Assembly (NCBI RefSeq): GCF_000165425.1
Contig: NW_001799621.1
Span: 1 to 64,000, forward strand
Reading direction: 5' to 3'
Source of the DNA: Paramecium tetraurelia
Lineage: Eukaryota > Ciliophora > Oligohymenophorea > Peniculida > Parameciidae
DNA: 64,000 nt
The notes beneath the pieces were generated by a model that saw nothing but the letters and a program-made list of their open reading frames with translations, had not been told where the DNA came from and searched no databases. This document shows, one piece after another, positions 27,071 to 39,239 of the stretch. Each line of letters starts with the position of its first letter. The stretch's first letter is position 1. The translations under genes were made by a program, and so were the position numbers.

Positions 27071-28068
27071 ATAAATAAAAAAAATTAACAGAATACATAA
27101 ACCTTTTATTCTTATTTATATTCCAAATCTTATAATTTTAAATAGTTATTTAGATTATGAGTGTTAATAGCAATAAATTTAAATAAATTATTTAATTTGA
27201 ATTTAATATATATATAATATATTGTACTTAGCTAAAAAACTAATATTTAATTTAATTACATAATTCATAGGCAAGCATAAGATTCCACTCTTGAAAAGTA
27301 TATATCATAGTTTAATTTCAATTACTCTTAAATATTTTTCCTTGCTTATATACAGATTTTAAAGTCAAATAACTTAAAATCTTAAAATATTATCAAGTTT
27401 TCTCTGTTACTTTAAATACTTCTTACAACCATTTTAAATAATAATTAATTATAATCTCGTCAAGGCTGATAGCTTCTCTCTGGCGAAATAAAATAAATAT
27501 CATTTTAACACCAATTTAATTGGGAATTCTTACTAAGGAATAAGTTTTCAGAAATGAATATTTTATCTATTTTGGATGTATAATAAAATCATTTCTATGA
27601 GAGTTATTGATTGATATTCTTTTGGAATATCACCAAAAGATAGTTTGTAAGGATGGGAAAGGTGAATGAATTTTTCAACTTCCTCAATTTATTCAAATTA
27701 TTCATTCTATAACATCTACCAAAAATAACTTGATATTCAAGGATATATTTTAAATAAATATAAGATTTCAAAATGTTTCAACATTAATGCTTGATTAGCA
27801 TTGTATTTAATTACGAAGACTAAAAATAAATTGATATTGAATAAACCATAATTTTATAGTCAGTAAAAAATTGCATTTAGCTTTAGAAAATATAAAATGA
27901 CATGGGAACACTGCAGAACTCGAGAGTACTTAAACTAAAAATTAGATTGATGAATTTATGATACTGATCTTGTAATATCACAAAATTCAATCGAAAACAA
28001 ATATAACGAATTATCCTTTAAATTGGATTGATTAAGATTTTGTTAATTAACTATAAATATAAAATGTT
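27071..28068. other. spacer between the two helix-turn-helix genes
   Basis: About 1 kb with no good open frame on either strand. TGA is frequent in all frames and composition is uniformly AT-rich. It may hold the promoter of copy A near 27.1 kb. No tRNA-like cloverleaf was recognised. Confidence 0.4.
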
Positions 28069-28573
28069 TCATGATTTTTTCATCAGATAATGTTATTTAA
28101 GTATATAGGCCTTTAAAAATTCAGTGTCACGACAGTCTTTGTAATTGATTTTATTCCAAGGAATTTTCCCTAACTTCTAAAAAATTAACTCTGAAGTTTA
28201 AAGTAAATTGCTGTTTTTGAGTTCCTCCTACAGAGAATGCTGATTAGAATAGCATAATTTCTGGCTATTTTTCACTAGAGAAATATTTCCATCAGAGACA
28301 TCTATGATAATACTTACATTTGAGACCATTGATTTTTATTTACTTTGAGGTTGTTCGTGTTCATCTAAATTATTCCCTTTATTTTTAAAATTCTTCACAA
28401 TATACTTAGCTGTGGAATATTTAATTTATAGCTTCTGTGCTGCCTTAAATCGTATAATTTATTACTTATCTCGTTGATAAACTCTCCTAGAGTACCAAGT
28501 TGATTAAAGAATGTTTTTTCTGGTTGTCTATACGCTAATGATTTCTAAATTTTTAAATTGATTTGTTCATCAT
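28069..28573 (-). CDS. helix-turn-helix protein (copy B)
   Basis: Starts MMNKSIQKFRNHQRIDNQKK. The helix-turn-helix reads HSLINLVLQESLSTRQ, then AAQKLQIKYSTAKYIVKNF across a 22-nt intron that ends in AAG. It aligns closely with copy A. The remainder, NNLDEHEQPQSKQKSMVSNV followed by IIIDVSDGNISLVKNS and LGKIPWNKINYKDCRDTEFL, ends at a TGA at 28069. About 160 residues. A DNA-binding role is inferred from the fold only. The intron sits at the same place in the domain in both copies, supporting duplication. Confidence 0.72.
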
Positions 28574-29192
28574 GATATTTATGTTAGACATAATAAAAAT
28601 AAATTAAAATGAAATTTGAGGAATCAAACATTGAAATTTACATATGAAAGAAAAATCCCTTTTCATACTAATTTTACAAATATTCCAAAATCTGTAATTT
28701 CTTTCTTGATAATAAATAAAATATAAGGAGTGATCAAATTAGTATAAAGTAGATTTCCTTAAAAATGTTCAAATAGCTAATAAGGGAAATTTATAGCTAA
28801 TTTATATTCAGCCATTTTTTATGTTTGTTATCGATTTTTTAAAAATTTCTCGAATTGAAGAAATTAATTCTAAAGGGAGAAATATTATCACCTTTGGGGT
28901 CAGCTCTTATAAATAAGAATTGATTTGAATTCCTCTAAATGAATTTTTTGAATCAGTATATTTTTTAAAATTCAAGTAATAACAAATTATGCTATAAATC
29001 AAAGTGATTTATTCATAAATGACTAAAAAGACAATCTTGCAACAAATTTCATATTGATTATTTTAGTCTTCTTTATTCTTTTATTCTGTTTTCATGGTTT
29101 AACTACAAATCGATTGAATTCATATAAAATTTATTGTATAAATTCTCCAACATCCCTCCAAGCCTGAGTATCTTAACACTTATCCTTAATCC
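28574..29192. other. intergenic AT-rich stretch
   Basis: Divergent spacer between HTH copy B and the next plus-strand gene. No coding frame seen; expected to hold both promoters. Confidence 0.45.
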
Positions 29193-29582
29193 ATGTCCAA
29201 TACAATTAAATCAACTTTAAGTGATTTTCAAATGGATAAGTATTTGAATGATATTAATTATTATACGAACTGCTACTTCATGAATAAATTAAAAGTTGTC
29301 TTAGTTTCACATAATATTGTTTCAAATTTGTCATGTCCAATTCATTGGGGCAAGTACTAAATAAATTACTCTAAATAATTTGAAAATGGCTATAAAAAAT
29401 TAAGCTATCGAATAATAATTTAATACCCCACTTAAATGAATGATTTGTTTCTACCTCGCAAAGAAAATGCAGATCTTTCTAAAATCCTAAAAGATTGCAA
29501 TGATTTAAGACATCAAAATATACACTCAAAATTAAATTCAAAAGAATAACTTAGAGTTAGTTTATTTATGCAAAAATGGTGA
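29193..29582 (+). CDS. small unrecognised protein (129 aa)
   Basis: A single uninterrupted frame from MSNTIKSTLSDFQMDKYLND to the TGA at 29580, reading five or more TAA/TAG as Gln. It contains NCYFMNKLKVVLVSHNIVSN and KENADLSKILKDCNDLRHQN. There is no signal peptide, membrane helix or recognised motif. It lies just upstream of a coiled-coil gene on the same strand and could be a 5' part of it if an intron or a different start is used. Confidence 0.5.
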
Positions 29583-29675
29583 ATTATTAATATTTTCACA
29601 TCAACATATACATTTATGAATTTTCAATATCGATTATCAAATAAATTCATCGTTATTATAAAATTTAAAATTAAT

Positions 29676-31162
29676 ATGTTCAAACATAAATCAGCTTCAT
29701 TTCATGATGCAAGTATTGACACCCAATTGAAGTTCAAACCCCCAAAACCAGAAATAATCTCTAATTCAACTAAAAGAAATTCCGAAGTATTTTCACACGT
29801 AATAAATTCATTTTCTATATTAGCCTCCTGAATTATTAGCCAAATTGTATTAAACCAATAGACTCTTAGAATAAAATATTATAAAGCTAAATGACGCTTA
29901 GTAAAAATTAGCTTCAAAAGAGGAGGAAATATTAGATTTGAAATAAAAACTAAAATGCTCAACTAAGGATTTAAACGAAAGAAATGAAAAAATTGCATAA
30001 TTAACAGAACAATTAAAAGGACTAAAAGGAGATATCAGAAAACCTAGTTCTGATAGAAGTAATCAAGAGCTGAAATCAAAATTGCATCATGTTTCGCAAC
30101 ACAATGAAGCTTTATTTTAAGATTATCAATCAGTGCTCATACAGAATTAAAATTATCAATAACAAATCATCGAACTTCAAGACTAGTTAAATTCAATATC
30201 TTACAGATTAAGAGAATCAGAACAAGCAATATAATTGATTAAAGAAACAGAAACAAAAGTTAATTATCTTGAATTGGATGTTGATAGATTAGAGGAAAAA
30301 CAAAAAAAGTCATTTCCAGATATGATGAAATAAACACAATAACTCAAAATCTAATATGAGACAAACATACAATTGCTGAATTGTGGAGTAGATTACATAG
30401 CCTCTTAATTCTAAAAATCCATAACCACATTAACAAAGTAACTTTAGATGGTTTAGAAATTTTCTAAAAGAAATGTAGTATTGTCAGAGACTTAATTAAC
30501 CTTTTATGGGTTAAATACATTGGCATAATAAACCAATTCAAAAAGGGTGCAAACAATCCTATAAAAGATGAATATCAGTGAGTCACTTTAAAGTTGGTTG
30601 GAAGGGATTGTTACTTTTCTCATGATTAATTGTCAGGAAATTTTGTAAAAAGAAGTGGATAAGAAATTAGAAAAATTGTCAAGGCAAATTTAATAAGTCC
30701 ATGATATGGCAATTTAGTTAGCCACATCTTACGATTTTATGAAATTTGGAAGAAATGTACCTTATTCTTATAATCTAGAAATCCAACAACATGAGTGCCT
30801 ACAGTTAGAAGTCCAATAGTTATTGTTCAAGAATGTAAGACAAAGAAAATGAAGAATATAGTTAAAATATTAAACTTAAAGATTTCTTAGATTTGGCATT
30901 AATGTATTATAATTATTCTAATCCTAGTAAATTGGGTGAGCATTTAGCTTAAATCTAATAATTAAATATAGAATTACAAGTTTCTAACTTTTAGAATAAA
31001 TCTTCGAGGGAACTGCAAATGGGCCTTAAGGAGTAACTGCATTTGCATGAAAATTTGGCAAATTATCTCAAAAAGGAGTTGGTTTCAATTAAAAAAGAAA
31101 TTTCTAGTCATTCATAAAGAGGATAACTTAAGAAATATAGTTACATGCCAAAAATAATATGA
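29676..31162 (+). CDS. coiled-coil protein
   Basis: Starts MFKHKSASFHDASIDTQLKF, with a polar head FKPPKPEIISNSTKRNSEVF. A 25-nt GTA...TAG intron leads to PPELLAKLYQTNRLLEQN and a long heptad-rich region (KEEEILDLKQKLKCSTKDL, LTEQLKGLKGDIRKP, QDYQSVLIQNQNYQQQIIEL). A 22-nt intron near 30.76 kb joins the last part (NEEYSQNIKLKDFLDLALMY, HLHENLANYLKKELVSIKKE), ending at a TGA at 31160. Probably a structural or centrosomal/cytoskeletal protein of about 470 residues; no named family. Confidence 0.72.
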
Positions 31163-31189
31163 CAAGCATTTTTCTTTAATTAATTATTT

Positions 31190-31768
31190 ATGTATATATA
31201 ACATTCTTCGCGTTTGGAAGGAAAACACACTAAGAATAGCAGAAGTGCTTAAAGGGTCACTCCTTCCCATAATTTATACACTGAATCTTCTTACATATCC
31301 TAAATCTTAGCACATTAGTAAAAAATAAATGATATTCCTAACTCTAATAAGAGATTATTGAATAATATCAGTCCATTAAGTCTTAATTATAAAGAGGGGA
31401 AAATCCTCTAAAAAAACTACTTGCAAAATAAATACTCACAATTATTAGAAGGGAATCATGTTCAAAGAGCTGGTTGGAAAAAGTATTTATTAGATGGTTT
31501 TAAGGAAAAGATCGAGAATATCTTAAATTAAAACAAGAAAAGCTCTAAGTTATTTAAAATTAAAAGATAATATTTTACAAGAAGCGTTGCTCTGTAACCA
31601 ACGGTTATTCAAGATGATTATTTAACAGTGGACGCGTTGATTAAAAAGCAAAATCCTGCTTATAATATTGAAGCAGTTTAGGATAGTTTAATATAATAAC
31701 ATAAGCAATACTTAACAAATTAGAAAAACACTGATTATGATGAGAAGTATGAAAAATAATAATATTGA
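31190..31768 (+). CDS. unrecognised basic protein (192 aa)
   Basis: One uninterrupted frame from an ATG 28 bp after the previous stop. It contains HSSRLEGKHTKNSRSAQRV, HVQRAGWKKYLLDGFKEKIE and LQPTVIQDDYLTVDALIKK, and ends at a TGA at 31766. Basic and Gln-rich. Just past the stop, DYKTQQSNLKQQQIGLRRRH continues in the same frame, so a small intron may link it to more coding sequence. Confidence 0.55.
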
Positions 31769-31863
31769 GATTATAAAACTTAGTAAAGTAATTTGAAATA
31801 ATAGTAGATAGGATTGAGAAGGAGGCATTTAAAATTAAAATACCCACCAACTTCTAGACAGCT

Positions 31864-32586
31864 ATGCAAAACTACAATGATTATTATAACGTTTCATTAG
31901 ACTTCAAAAGCAAGCACAAGAGTTTAAAAATTATTGATTTTAGTAAATTTGAAATAAAACCAAGAACAAAACAATCATATGCTTTAAACTTTTGGGATAA
32001 AGAAGAAATTGAAGAGGAATATGAATAATAAGTACAAACCTGTCGAGTATCTACACAAAAGGAATGCTAAGAAGAGATACTGGAAGAAATTAGATAATAT
32101 TAATCGAATTAAATTTTTTAATAATTTATAGATCTACCAAAGGAGTCTGAAGAATCTGAAAACTAATTGGAATAAGCCTTAACAGAATAAGTTGAACCAA
32201 CATAATCAGGAATAGAAAAACATAAGGAAAAAAAAGTTAAGAAAAAGAATGTTAGATACAAACAAAAAAAGAGATAAAGTATAGAGGCAGTCAATAATGT
32301 AAATAAATCTATTAAAGTTGATGAAATAGAAAGTATTCAAAATAATAATTAATCTGAAATATTACAAATTGAACAATAAAGTAGTTAAAAGATATTTGAT
32401 CATAAATTTGTTGATTACATGTTATCATTAGACGATGTTCACGAAGCTGACCTTTCTTAATTTATGGAAAAACAAGTTGCAGAATATGATTCATACATAT
32501 TTTGCGACCCAGATGAAGAAGTTGTATACAAGCATCAAGTTGATTGGAATTGTTAAATAGACTTTTTGTTAAGAAATATTGGTTGA
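31864..32586 (+). CDS. unrecognised acidic/basic protein (240 aa)
   Basis: An intron-free frame from MQNYNDYYNVSLDFKSKHKS to the TGA at 32584. The middle is charged (LPKESEESENQLEQALTEQ, then KHKEKKVKKKNVRYKQKKRQ), and the end is better ordered (DYMLSLDDVHEADLSQFMEK, CDPDEEVVYKHQVDWNCQID). No known domain. The closeness of the upstream genes (31190, 29676) suggests a gene cluster with very short spacers, as is usual here. Confidence 0.6.
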
Positions 32587-32826
32587 ATTGAATATTGTCT
32601 GCTTTAATTTTCAATACATTTTTTGCATTAACATCAATTATTTTATTCAAGAATCTTCTATAATATTTTTAAATCATTTGATGTAAATTTTTAAACGTGG
32701 TTCAGTTTATTCGGAACCAGAATTTTTTCTTTATAAAGAATTTCATATAAAAGAAAAGATATACAAGAGTACACATTTGTTTTATTTTTTCTTTATAACA
32801 TTTATAATAATTAGCTACAATCACTT

Positions 32827-33583
32827 TCATTATTAACATTTCGGACAAATAAAGTTTAGTATTTTTTTTGCTTTTTCTTTAGACAAATTTAAACATATCA
32901 AATGGCACCAACCTTGACATGCCTCACATTATATATACCTTAAAATCTTTAATCATTTAAATTACTTCAAATCTGGATTTGGAGGCTTTTAACATATGCA
33001 TGTTGTTGCCCATTCTTCAATTGGAGGTTAAAAAGTTCGATTTATATAGGCCGCTCTCATAAAATACGTCGTATCATTCATCGTTTCTAATTAATCAAAT
33101 TCCTCGTAAGTAAGTATGGAAGCTAAACTCACTATACTTTCAATCTCAATATAATCATATTCATTAGTTTTAAACACCTCGTTCTCAGAAATGTAATCCA
33201 TATACGGTTTAGGTATATTTTCCAATTCAAATTTTCTATAATACCATTGAACTTTTATTAAAGGGTAGACTTCATCATCATTATCAACAAGTTTGACTAT
33301 TTTAAGGAGTTTAGCAACGTAATCTATTCTTCTATCTGCCTTTATGCAGAGATTCTAACCAATTTTATAAATAATCCCCTCGTACTTTAATTATTTGTAT
33401 GAAGTTCTTTAACTATATGGTTAGTAAATACCTGCTCTTTTTGTTTTTTTTCAATAACTGATATAGATTGTTATTATCCTTGCTTTGAATCAGTTTTTAA
33501 ATTTTGCTCTTTATAAGTATGTTATCTTGTTTTTCATCGACTGATGATGTTCTTGAGATTTTTTGTTCTAAAGAGGCAGACAT
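32827..33583 (-). CDS. BAH-PHD chromatin protein
   Basis: Starts MSASLEQKISRTSSVDEKQD. A 19-nt GTA...TAG intron is followed by a BAH domain: KYEGIIYKIGQNLCIKAD, VAKLLKIVKLVDNDDEVYPL, IKVQWYYRKFELENIPKPY, ENEVFKTNEYDYIEIESIV, the usual strand order with its RxxDxxxxxENEVFxS-like signature. A PHD finger closes the protein: CICQKPPNPD, then CEACQGWCHLICLNL and FICPKCQQ, split by a 27-nt intron ending AAG. BAH-PHD proteins read methylated histone H3 in plants and fungi and act in gene silencing, so a nuclear role in chromatin reading is likely. The TGA is at 32827. Confidence 0.86.
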
Positions 33584-33900
33584 ACTGATATTCTTTACTC
33601 TCAATTTAGAAAAATAAATATTAAAAAAATCATAAATATTATTATATCTTTTTATATAATGTAATTAAAATATTTATATTCTTTTTATTTAAACCTTTTC
33701 TCATGTAAACTATAACTTTACACAAGCCAGCAAATGAATTCTCCAAAGTAATAGTCTTCATTCCAATAATACACAATATTGATATTTTCTAAATTGCACA
33801 TTATTTTTTAAATATAAAGTATTTTGTAATACTATAAAAATATAGTCTTAAATTCCAAATATGCCAACCTGTAAAAGTTTTCAACATCAATAATACCTAT

Positions 33901-34188
33901 ATGATCGTCATACCTAAAATATCATTGCAATTAGAAAATGAAACCGATGTGTTGCATTTTTTAAGGATTATTAGTATCTGTAATAATAAGTTTATTTTAT
34001 TAAATAAAGAATTCCTAATCTAATTCATAATTTTAAATTTATCATCTAGATTTCTATACCATGAAGACAGTAAAATAATTGTGTTCAAGATAAAATGTTA
34101 TGAAAGTGATGATATGGTATTTTCATTTAACTCAAATGGGCTGATTCAGACGGTAATATATTTTCAATTAAAAAATCAGAAAGTTTGA
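33901..34188 (+). CDS. small unrecognised protein, possibly first exon of a longer gene
   Basis: One open frame of 95 residues: MIVIPKISLQLENETDVLHF, then SSRFLYHEDSKIIVFKIKCY and DDMVFSFNSNGLIQTVIYF. The alternating beta pattern is suggestive of a sliding-clamp-like or similar beta fold, but I cannot name it. Coding-like sequence continues beyond the TGA in another phase (VTILPALFFKLFISNQIYT, DYSVENKLNLNVQNKGEKFK to about 34.5 kb), so more exons are likely. Confidence 0.4.
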
Positions 34189-34509
34189 TCAGAATTAGTA
34201 ATTATGAAAGGCATGCTTTATATTTTACATATTGAATATCTATTATAAATGATGGATATTGACTAATTTATAGATTAGTTAAGTAGCAAAAGATTCAGTT
34301 ACTGGAGTCATTCTTAGATTTGGATTGCATATTGATCTACAAGAAAAAATAATCATTTCCTGTGACGATCTTGCCTGCATTATTTTTCAAATTATTTATA
34401 TCTAATTAAATTTATACTATAAAAAGGAACTACGATTATTCAGTTGAAAATAAATTAAACCTCAATGTCTAGAATAAAGGTGAAAAATTCAAGCAGAATT
34501 TATGAATTG

Positions 34510-35090
34510 CACTTCTTATTTTACTTAAAAGTTTATTCTTTAATTTATTATAACTCTAATTTAATAAATTCTATTCCTCTCCTTTAAAAACTTTAATAAA
34601 CAATTAAAATAATCAATCAGAACTTGAAATTATACTTTTTTTAACTTTTCTACTATTAGTTAAAATACAATAGTCATAACATAAATAATTAGAAACTAAT
34701 GGATAAATAAAATCCAAATCGTTTTATTTCATCCTGTTAATTATTTATCTCTTTATAATGTGAAATCAACATCACAATTATTTCAGGAAAATTGTCATTT
34801 TTATTTCAATTAATTTGTTTCCTGTCTATTTTCATACCAAAAAGAAACGCCTAAATTTTAATTTTATTTTATATGACACCAATAATTATTGATATCTATA
34901 TTAACAGGGTTTGCAAATTGATATAAATGTAGCAAAAAATAATTAGGTTGATATCGATCGACTTCTAGATATTGAATAGATATTTGTATTAATTAAAGAA
35001 ATTAATATTATTTAAAATTACTCTAACTGCTAATGCTGCCATAATAAATTATTTATAGATAAGTTAGACATTCTCCTTAAAGTATCGATT
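34510..35090. other. intergenic AT-rich stretch
   Basis: No convincing coding frame on either strand. Expected to hold the upstream region of the coiled-coil gene that follows. Confidence 0.45.
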
Positions 35091-35489
35091 AAATGAATAC
35101 TTTATAGAACTTTTAAGATAGTCTACAATTCTTCCGGTTCAATAATATAGAACTCAAACCCCAATTAGGCAACAAAGATCATACTCTCATTTTGATTAAC
35201 AACCTCAGAGTAGTATGAAAAAACAATAAGAAAATTTCGAAAGGGAAAATGATTTATTGAGAGAAAAAGTACAATAATTGAAGCAGCAGATAGCTAGTCT
35301 TGAACAGAATTACTAAAGTAATTAGGAAGTACTAAAATTATTAGACTTTAGATTGATGAATAATACATAGTAGCTCTAAGAATATTTTAATAATTGAAAA
35401 TCGAGTCTGAATAATTGAGATTAGAGCTCTCTTATATCAAATAAGAGAACAACCTGTTCAAATCGAAATTAAAACAAATTAATTATTGA
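35091..35489 (+). CDS. small coiled-coil protein
   Basis: A coding frame gives QQYRTQTPIRQQRSYSHFDQ, then MKKQQENFERENDLLREKVQ and LKQQIASLEQNYQSNQE. A 23-nt GTA...TAG intron near 35.33 kb joins IDEQYIVALRIFQQLKIESE and LSYIKQENNLFKSKLKQINY, ending at a TGA at 35487. Heptads run through most of it. The start is uncertain: an ATG at 35091 is in another phase, and the ATG at 35215 would drop the Arg/Gln-rich head. Confidence 0.55.
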
Positions 35490-35535
35490 ATTTATTACCT
35501 TTATTTTAATTATATTTATTAATTATCCCTCAAGC

Positions 35536-36353
35536 ATGAAGGTCAATAAGGAATCATAAGAATTTGCTGATCTGGTTCTTAAATACTATTCGCCAAAGAT
35601 ATTGTTGAAACAAAAAAAATAAAAAGAAGAATAATAATAATAATAAACTCAAGAAGAAATAAGCCAGTCATTCGACAAAGTAGATTCCAAGACGAAGTAC
35701 TCCATAGATTACTAAAAATTTTAAAATTACATAGAAAATAGCGACAAAACTAAACCAAAAACAGCTGAAGAAATAGAAATAGAAAAAATTATTTAATCTA
35801 ATCCTTATCTTTCTTAAATCGCTTGCACTCATGATAGAAGAAAAGAAAGGGAGATTTATGAAAAAACTAATAAAGAAAAATTTGAAAATATTGAATACTT
35901 TAAATAAGAAGGAAATGTGGGTTTTAAAAATAAAGAATATGACAAAGCAGCCTATTTTTATTAAAAAGTAATATAAATTTGTATATTAGTTAGGCATTAG
36001 TATATTTTGATTATACATTTCCAGAAGGAGATTAGGAAGAATCGAAATACAATTTACTCTTGGAGCAATGTAATAATAATATGGCATAGTGTAAATTGCT
36101 CTAAGGTAGTTTAGATGAAGCGTGGAATTATTCTCACTAAGCTTTAAAAGTAAACCCAAAGAGTGAAAAAGCCATATTTAGACAAGCCAAGATTTCATAT
36201 CAAAAAGATGATTTCGAATAGTGCGAGGCTTTGATAAAAAAATTAAATTAAGATTTAGAGGAAACAAAAGAATTAAAATTGAATTTGTAAAATAGAATAA
36301 AGTAGTACAATTAAAGAAATGAACAAGTTTATAAGAAAATGCTTTCAGAATGA
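35536..36353 (+). CDS. TPR-repeat protein
   Basis: Starts MKVNKESQEFADLVLKYYSP, followed by a Lys/Gln-rich stretch with a run of TAA codons (poly-Gln) and a KTAEEIEIEKIIQSNPYLSQ segment. The C-terminal half has three tetratricopeptide-like repeats: KQEGNVGFKNKEYDKAAYFY across a 26-nt intron, NNNMAQCKLLQGSLDEAWNY, and ALKVNPKSEKAIFRQAKISY. The arrangement resembles the TPR part of immunophilins and Hsp90 co-chaperones, but no FKBP domain is present. The TGA is at 36351. Confidence 0.75.
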
Positions 36354-37051
36354 TATTTATAATTTGATATCTAGAATTAATGTATGAGTTAGAACCTGTT
36401 TTATTTTAAGCAATTTATTTTAACAAGTTTACAATTTAATATCAAAATATTCAGTGTTGTAATTAAAATATCTACAATATATTTAATAATTAGATGCTTT
36501 CTAAAATAAATCTATATAATCCATTATATATAAATCACAATTATTCATCTTTTATTTTGTTACCAATAACTTTAGAAAATTAAACAAACTTTAATAACAT
36601 TAGAAGATACTTAAAATTATTTGTAAATCAGCAATCTAATTTATATCTTTGTTTTAACTTAACCAAGTATTAATAAGATAATTATTAATGAATCTTTTTA
36701 GTTAATTATATCATTTTTTTTTATATGGATGTTCATAACTGCATTAAGGGTTTTTGCAATGAATTCCATGCTTGCATTGCTGATGCATATAAATGCATTG
36801 ATATCCCTTTTTACAATGCGGAAAATATTTGCACTATATGAAATTTCTAAATCTAATACTTTAATTGTAGGATGAACATATTAACAATGCTTATTGGTAC
36901 AATTGGGAAAGTACCTGCATCTTTCATTGATGAATTTATTGTTCTGCTAATTAAATTTAATGATAAATTTTGTACTTTTACCTACGATTGACTTTCTGTA
37001 GTTTTTTGTTATTGATTTACTGCTGTCAATAGTAAGAGTAACATCAATTAG
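36354..37051. other. intergenic stretch with a GCATTG-rich patch
   Basis: Mostly simple AT-rich sequence. Between 36.73 and 36.90 kb the base composition rises in G+C, and GCATTG, TGCAAT and ATGCAT recur many times. Both strands stay open to TGA for 100-170 bases there (plus: NCIKGFCNEFHACIADAYKC), but no gene structure is supported. Confidence 0.4.
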
Positions 37052-37608
37052 TCAGTTTGACTAAGTGAAAAATACAATGTAAATCTACTTTTAATTAGAA
37101 TTATTTTCTTATGAAATAGGTTCAGGGTCTTCTTCGTGGTCGCTTTACGTATAAGGTTTTTCATTATTTTTGTTATCATTAACTTTTACTTTTTTGTTAA
37201 TTGGTTAAGATAGTTGCCTATTTTAATTCTCATTTAATTCCCTAGCTTAGTCATTCTTGATCGCTTGGATTGATTTAATGAATAAACTTTTGTTTTTTTA
37301 CTATTTAAATTTCCTTATCTATTAAATGCAATAATCCTCAAACCAATCAAATAACTCAACTTATTGTGATTCAGTCAAAGGTTTCTAGAAATAGGTCGTT
37401 TAAATCCTTACATTAGCTATCTCTTGAAGGGATTTAACCATTTGTTTCCTGTTCATCTTATTTGTGTCTTTATATAATCGGATAGCTTCATAGAGAAATC
37501 TTGTTAGCTAGATCCTTACTGTATCCCATATTCACTGAGATCATGAACTAGACCAGTGAGAGAAAACTTCTCATTCAAATCTCTTCTGAATTATGTTTCT
37601 GATATCAT
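37052..37608 (-). CDS. unrecognised protein (about 178 aa)
   Basis: Starts MISETQFRRDLNEKFSLTGL. A 20-nt intron ending AAG joins HDLSEYGIQ to FLYEAIRLYKDTNKMNRKQM, followed by VKSLQEIANVRIQTTYFQK and ESQQVELFDWFEDYCIQQIR. A basic/acidic tail (KKVKVNDNKNNEKPYTQSD, EEDPEPISQ) reaches the TGA at 37052. The N-terminal 110 residues look alpha-helical and ordered. Not recognised. Confidence 0.65.
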
Positions 37609-38226
37609 TAATATTAATTAATATAGAATAAAGTTTTAAATGTCATTAGAAGATGAGATAGTATTAATCCAAATTACTTCTTTCTATTAGATATTTTATC
37701 TTCATAAATGAGTTGAAGCTTTACCTCCTTCATTAGATTTTCAAAATTTCAACTAGATTTTAATATAATATTTTCCTTGATTTGTCTAACTTAAATCTAT
37801 AGTTAAATTGTATTTAATTATGTTTAAATTACCTGAACTTTGGGAAATAATAATATAGAACAAAGATATATGATGAATATTCTATTTATCCTAAAAAAGA
37901 TTCGATTTCATATTTTGATGAATACATAATTAATTGTTTTGTTTCTTATATTTCAATTAATTCTTTTTGAATTATTATTTCTGCTATTTGATCATTATTA
38001 AATAATGAAATTGGATGATGTTAAAATACTATAATTATTTACAATTTCTTATTTATTTCAATCACAACCTATCACCTCAATCAAGCATAAAGATCTAAAA
38101 ATATCAATATATATTTTATGATTATATTAGTTCCTCCTTTATTGATTTTTGCTTCACTTTAGAATTAATTATAATAAAGTACAATTTTAATCGTTAACGG
38201 ATAATAATAATAAAAATTATTCGCCA
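37609..38226. other. divergent intergenic stretch
   Basis: Lies between two divergently transcribed genes. AT-rich without a coding frame; expected to carry both promoters. Confidence 0.45.
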
Positions 38227-39239
38227 ATGGATATGTTCGTCAATAGACAATCAAATAAAGAAAACAAAAATCCAGTCTTAGTTCCAACCTAGTACGAAAT
38301 TATGTAAAAGGAAGGAATATTTGCCAAAACTAATACTTCTCTTTATACTCATCATCGGTTTTATTATAGAAAGCCGAGACATTCAATAAATATATCCTCA
38401 TAGAATCCTGCAATTGTTCGTTCAAATAGTTCATAATCAATTCATAAGGATATTTAGAAAATAGTATAACAATTGCAATCTCAACAAATTTATACCCAGA
38501 CTCAAATTAACAGTAGACAACCTTTTAAAGAGCGATATCCAACTTAATTCTCTTAACCCTCGAACACACAAATAACAGAAGTTGTTGATTTGCTCGAAAA
38601 AGAGAACTTACTAAAAATTCATTAACTTAAACCATGTACACCTAGAAGACCATTAACTTCATAAATCAATTATAACTTGCCTCCTTCTATATATGAGAAT
38701 AAAAGCAATGATTAAGATAACAGTGAAAAGTACACCCCACTTTTAAAAAGTAAGTCATTATTTAGAAAATCATTAAATACATCCTTGGATAAAGTTAAGA
38801 AGATCAATTCAGCTTAAGAAAATAGATAAAAAAGAACACATTCATAAACAATTAATAGTTGTTAGTAGAAACAATAATAAAAATCAATTAAAGACAGAAT
38901 AACAAATGTGTTGTAAAATCCAATAAAGGTTTTGCATTTATGTCAAAAAGTAGAAGGAATTTAGGATTTAATCAATGAAGAATAGTTAATGGAATTAATT
39001 CAATCGGATCAATTTAAAATAGATTTATAACTTTTAATCAAAAATTCTAACGGATCTAATCCTTAGTTGAAATTAATTCTATAAAACTTTATGATAGAAT
39101 AGATCAAGAAATAGAAAGAATTGCAAGAAGTTGAAAATCATTTATAATGTATAAAGTTGTTAATTATCAAATAGAAAAAAAATACCACTTTAGTAAAATG
39201 CTCAATAACTATATTAAGGAGCTCCAAGATAAATTATGA
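38227..39239 (+). CDS. Gln/Ser-rich protein, function unknown
   Basis: A long frame from MDMFVNRQSNKENKNPVLVP. It contains YTHHRFYYRKPRHSINISSQ, TQITEVVDLLEKENLLKIHQ, CTPRRPLTSQINYNLPPSIY and a better ordered C-terminal part (VLHLCQKVEGIQDLINEEQL, LQNFMIEQIKKQKELQEVEN). A 26-nt GTA...AAG intron leads to the final ELQDKL and the TGA at 39237. About 328 residues and mostly disordered, with phospho-site-like SP/TP pairs. No family recognised. Confidence 0.65.

Noticed and set aside
26129-28573. DNA transposon carrying a transposase
   Set aside because: Only an HTH domain is seen; there is no DDE catalytic domain, no terminal inverted repeats and no target-site duplication.
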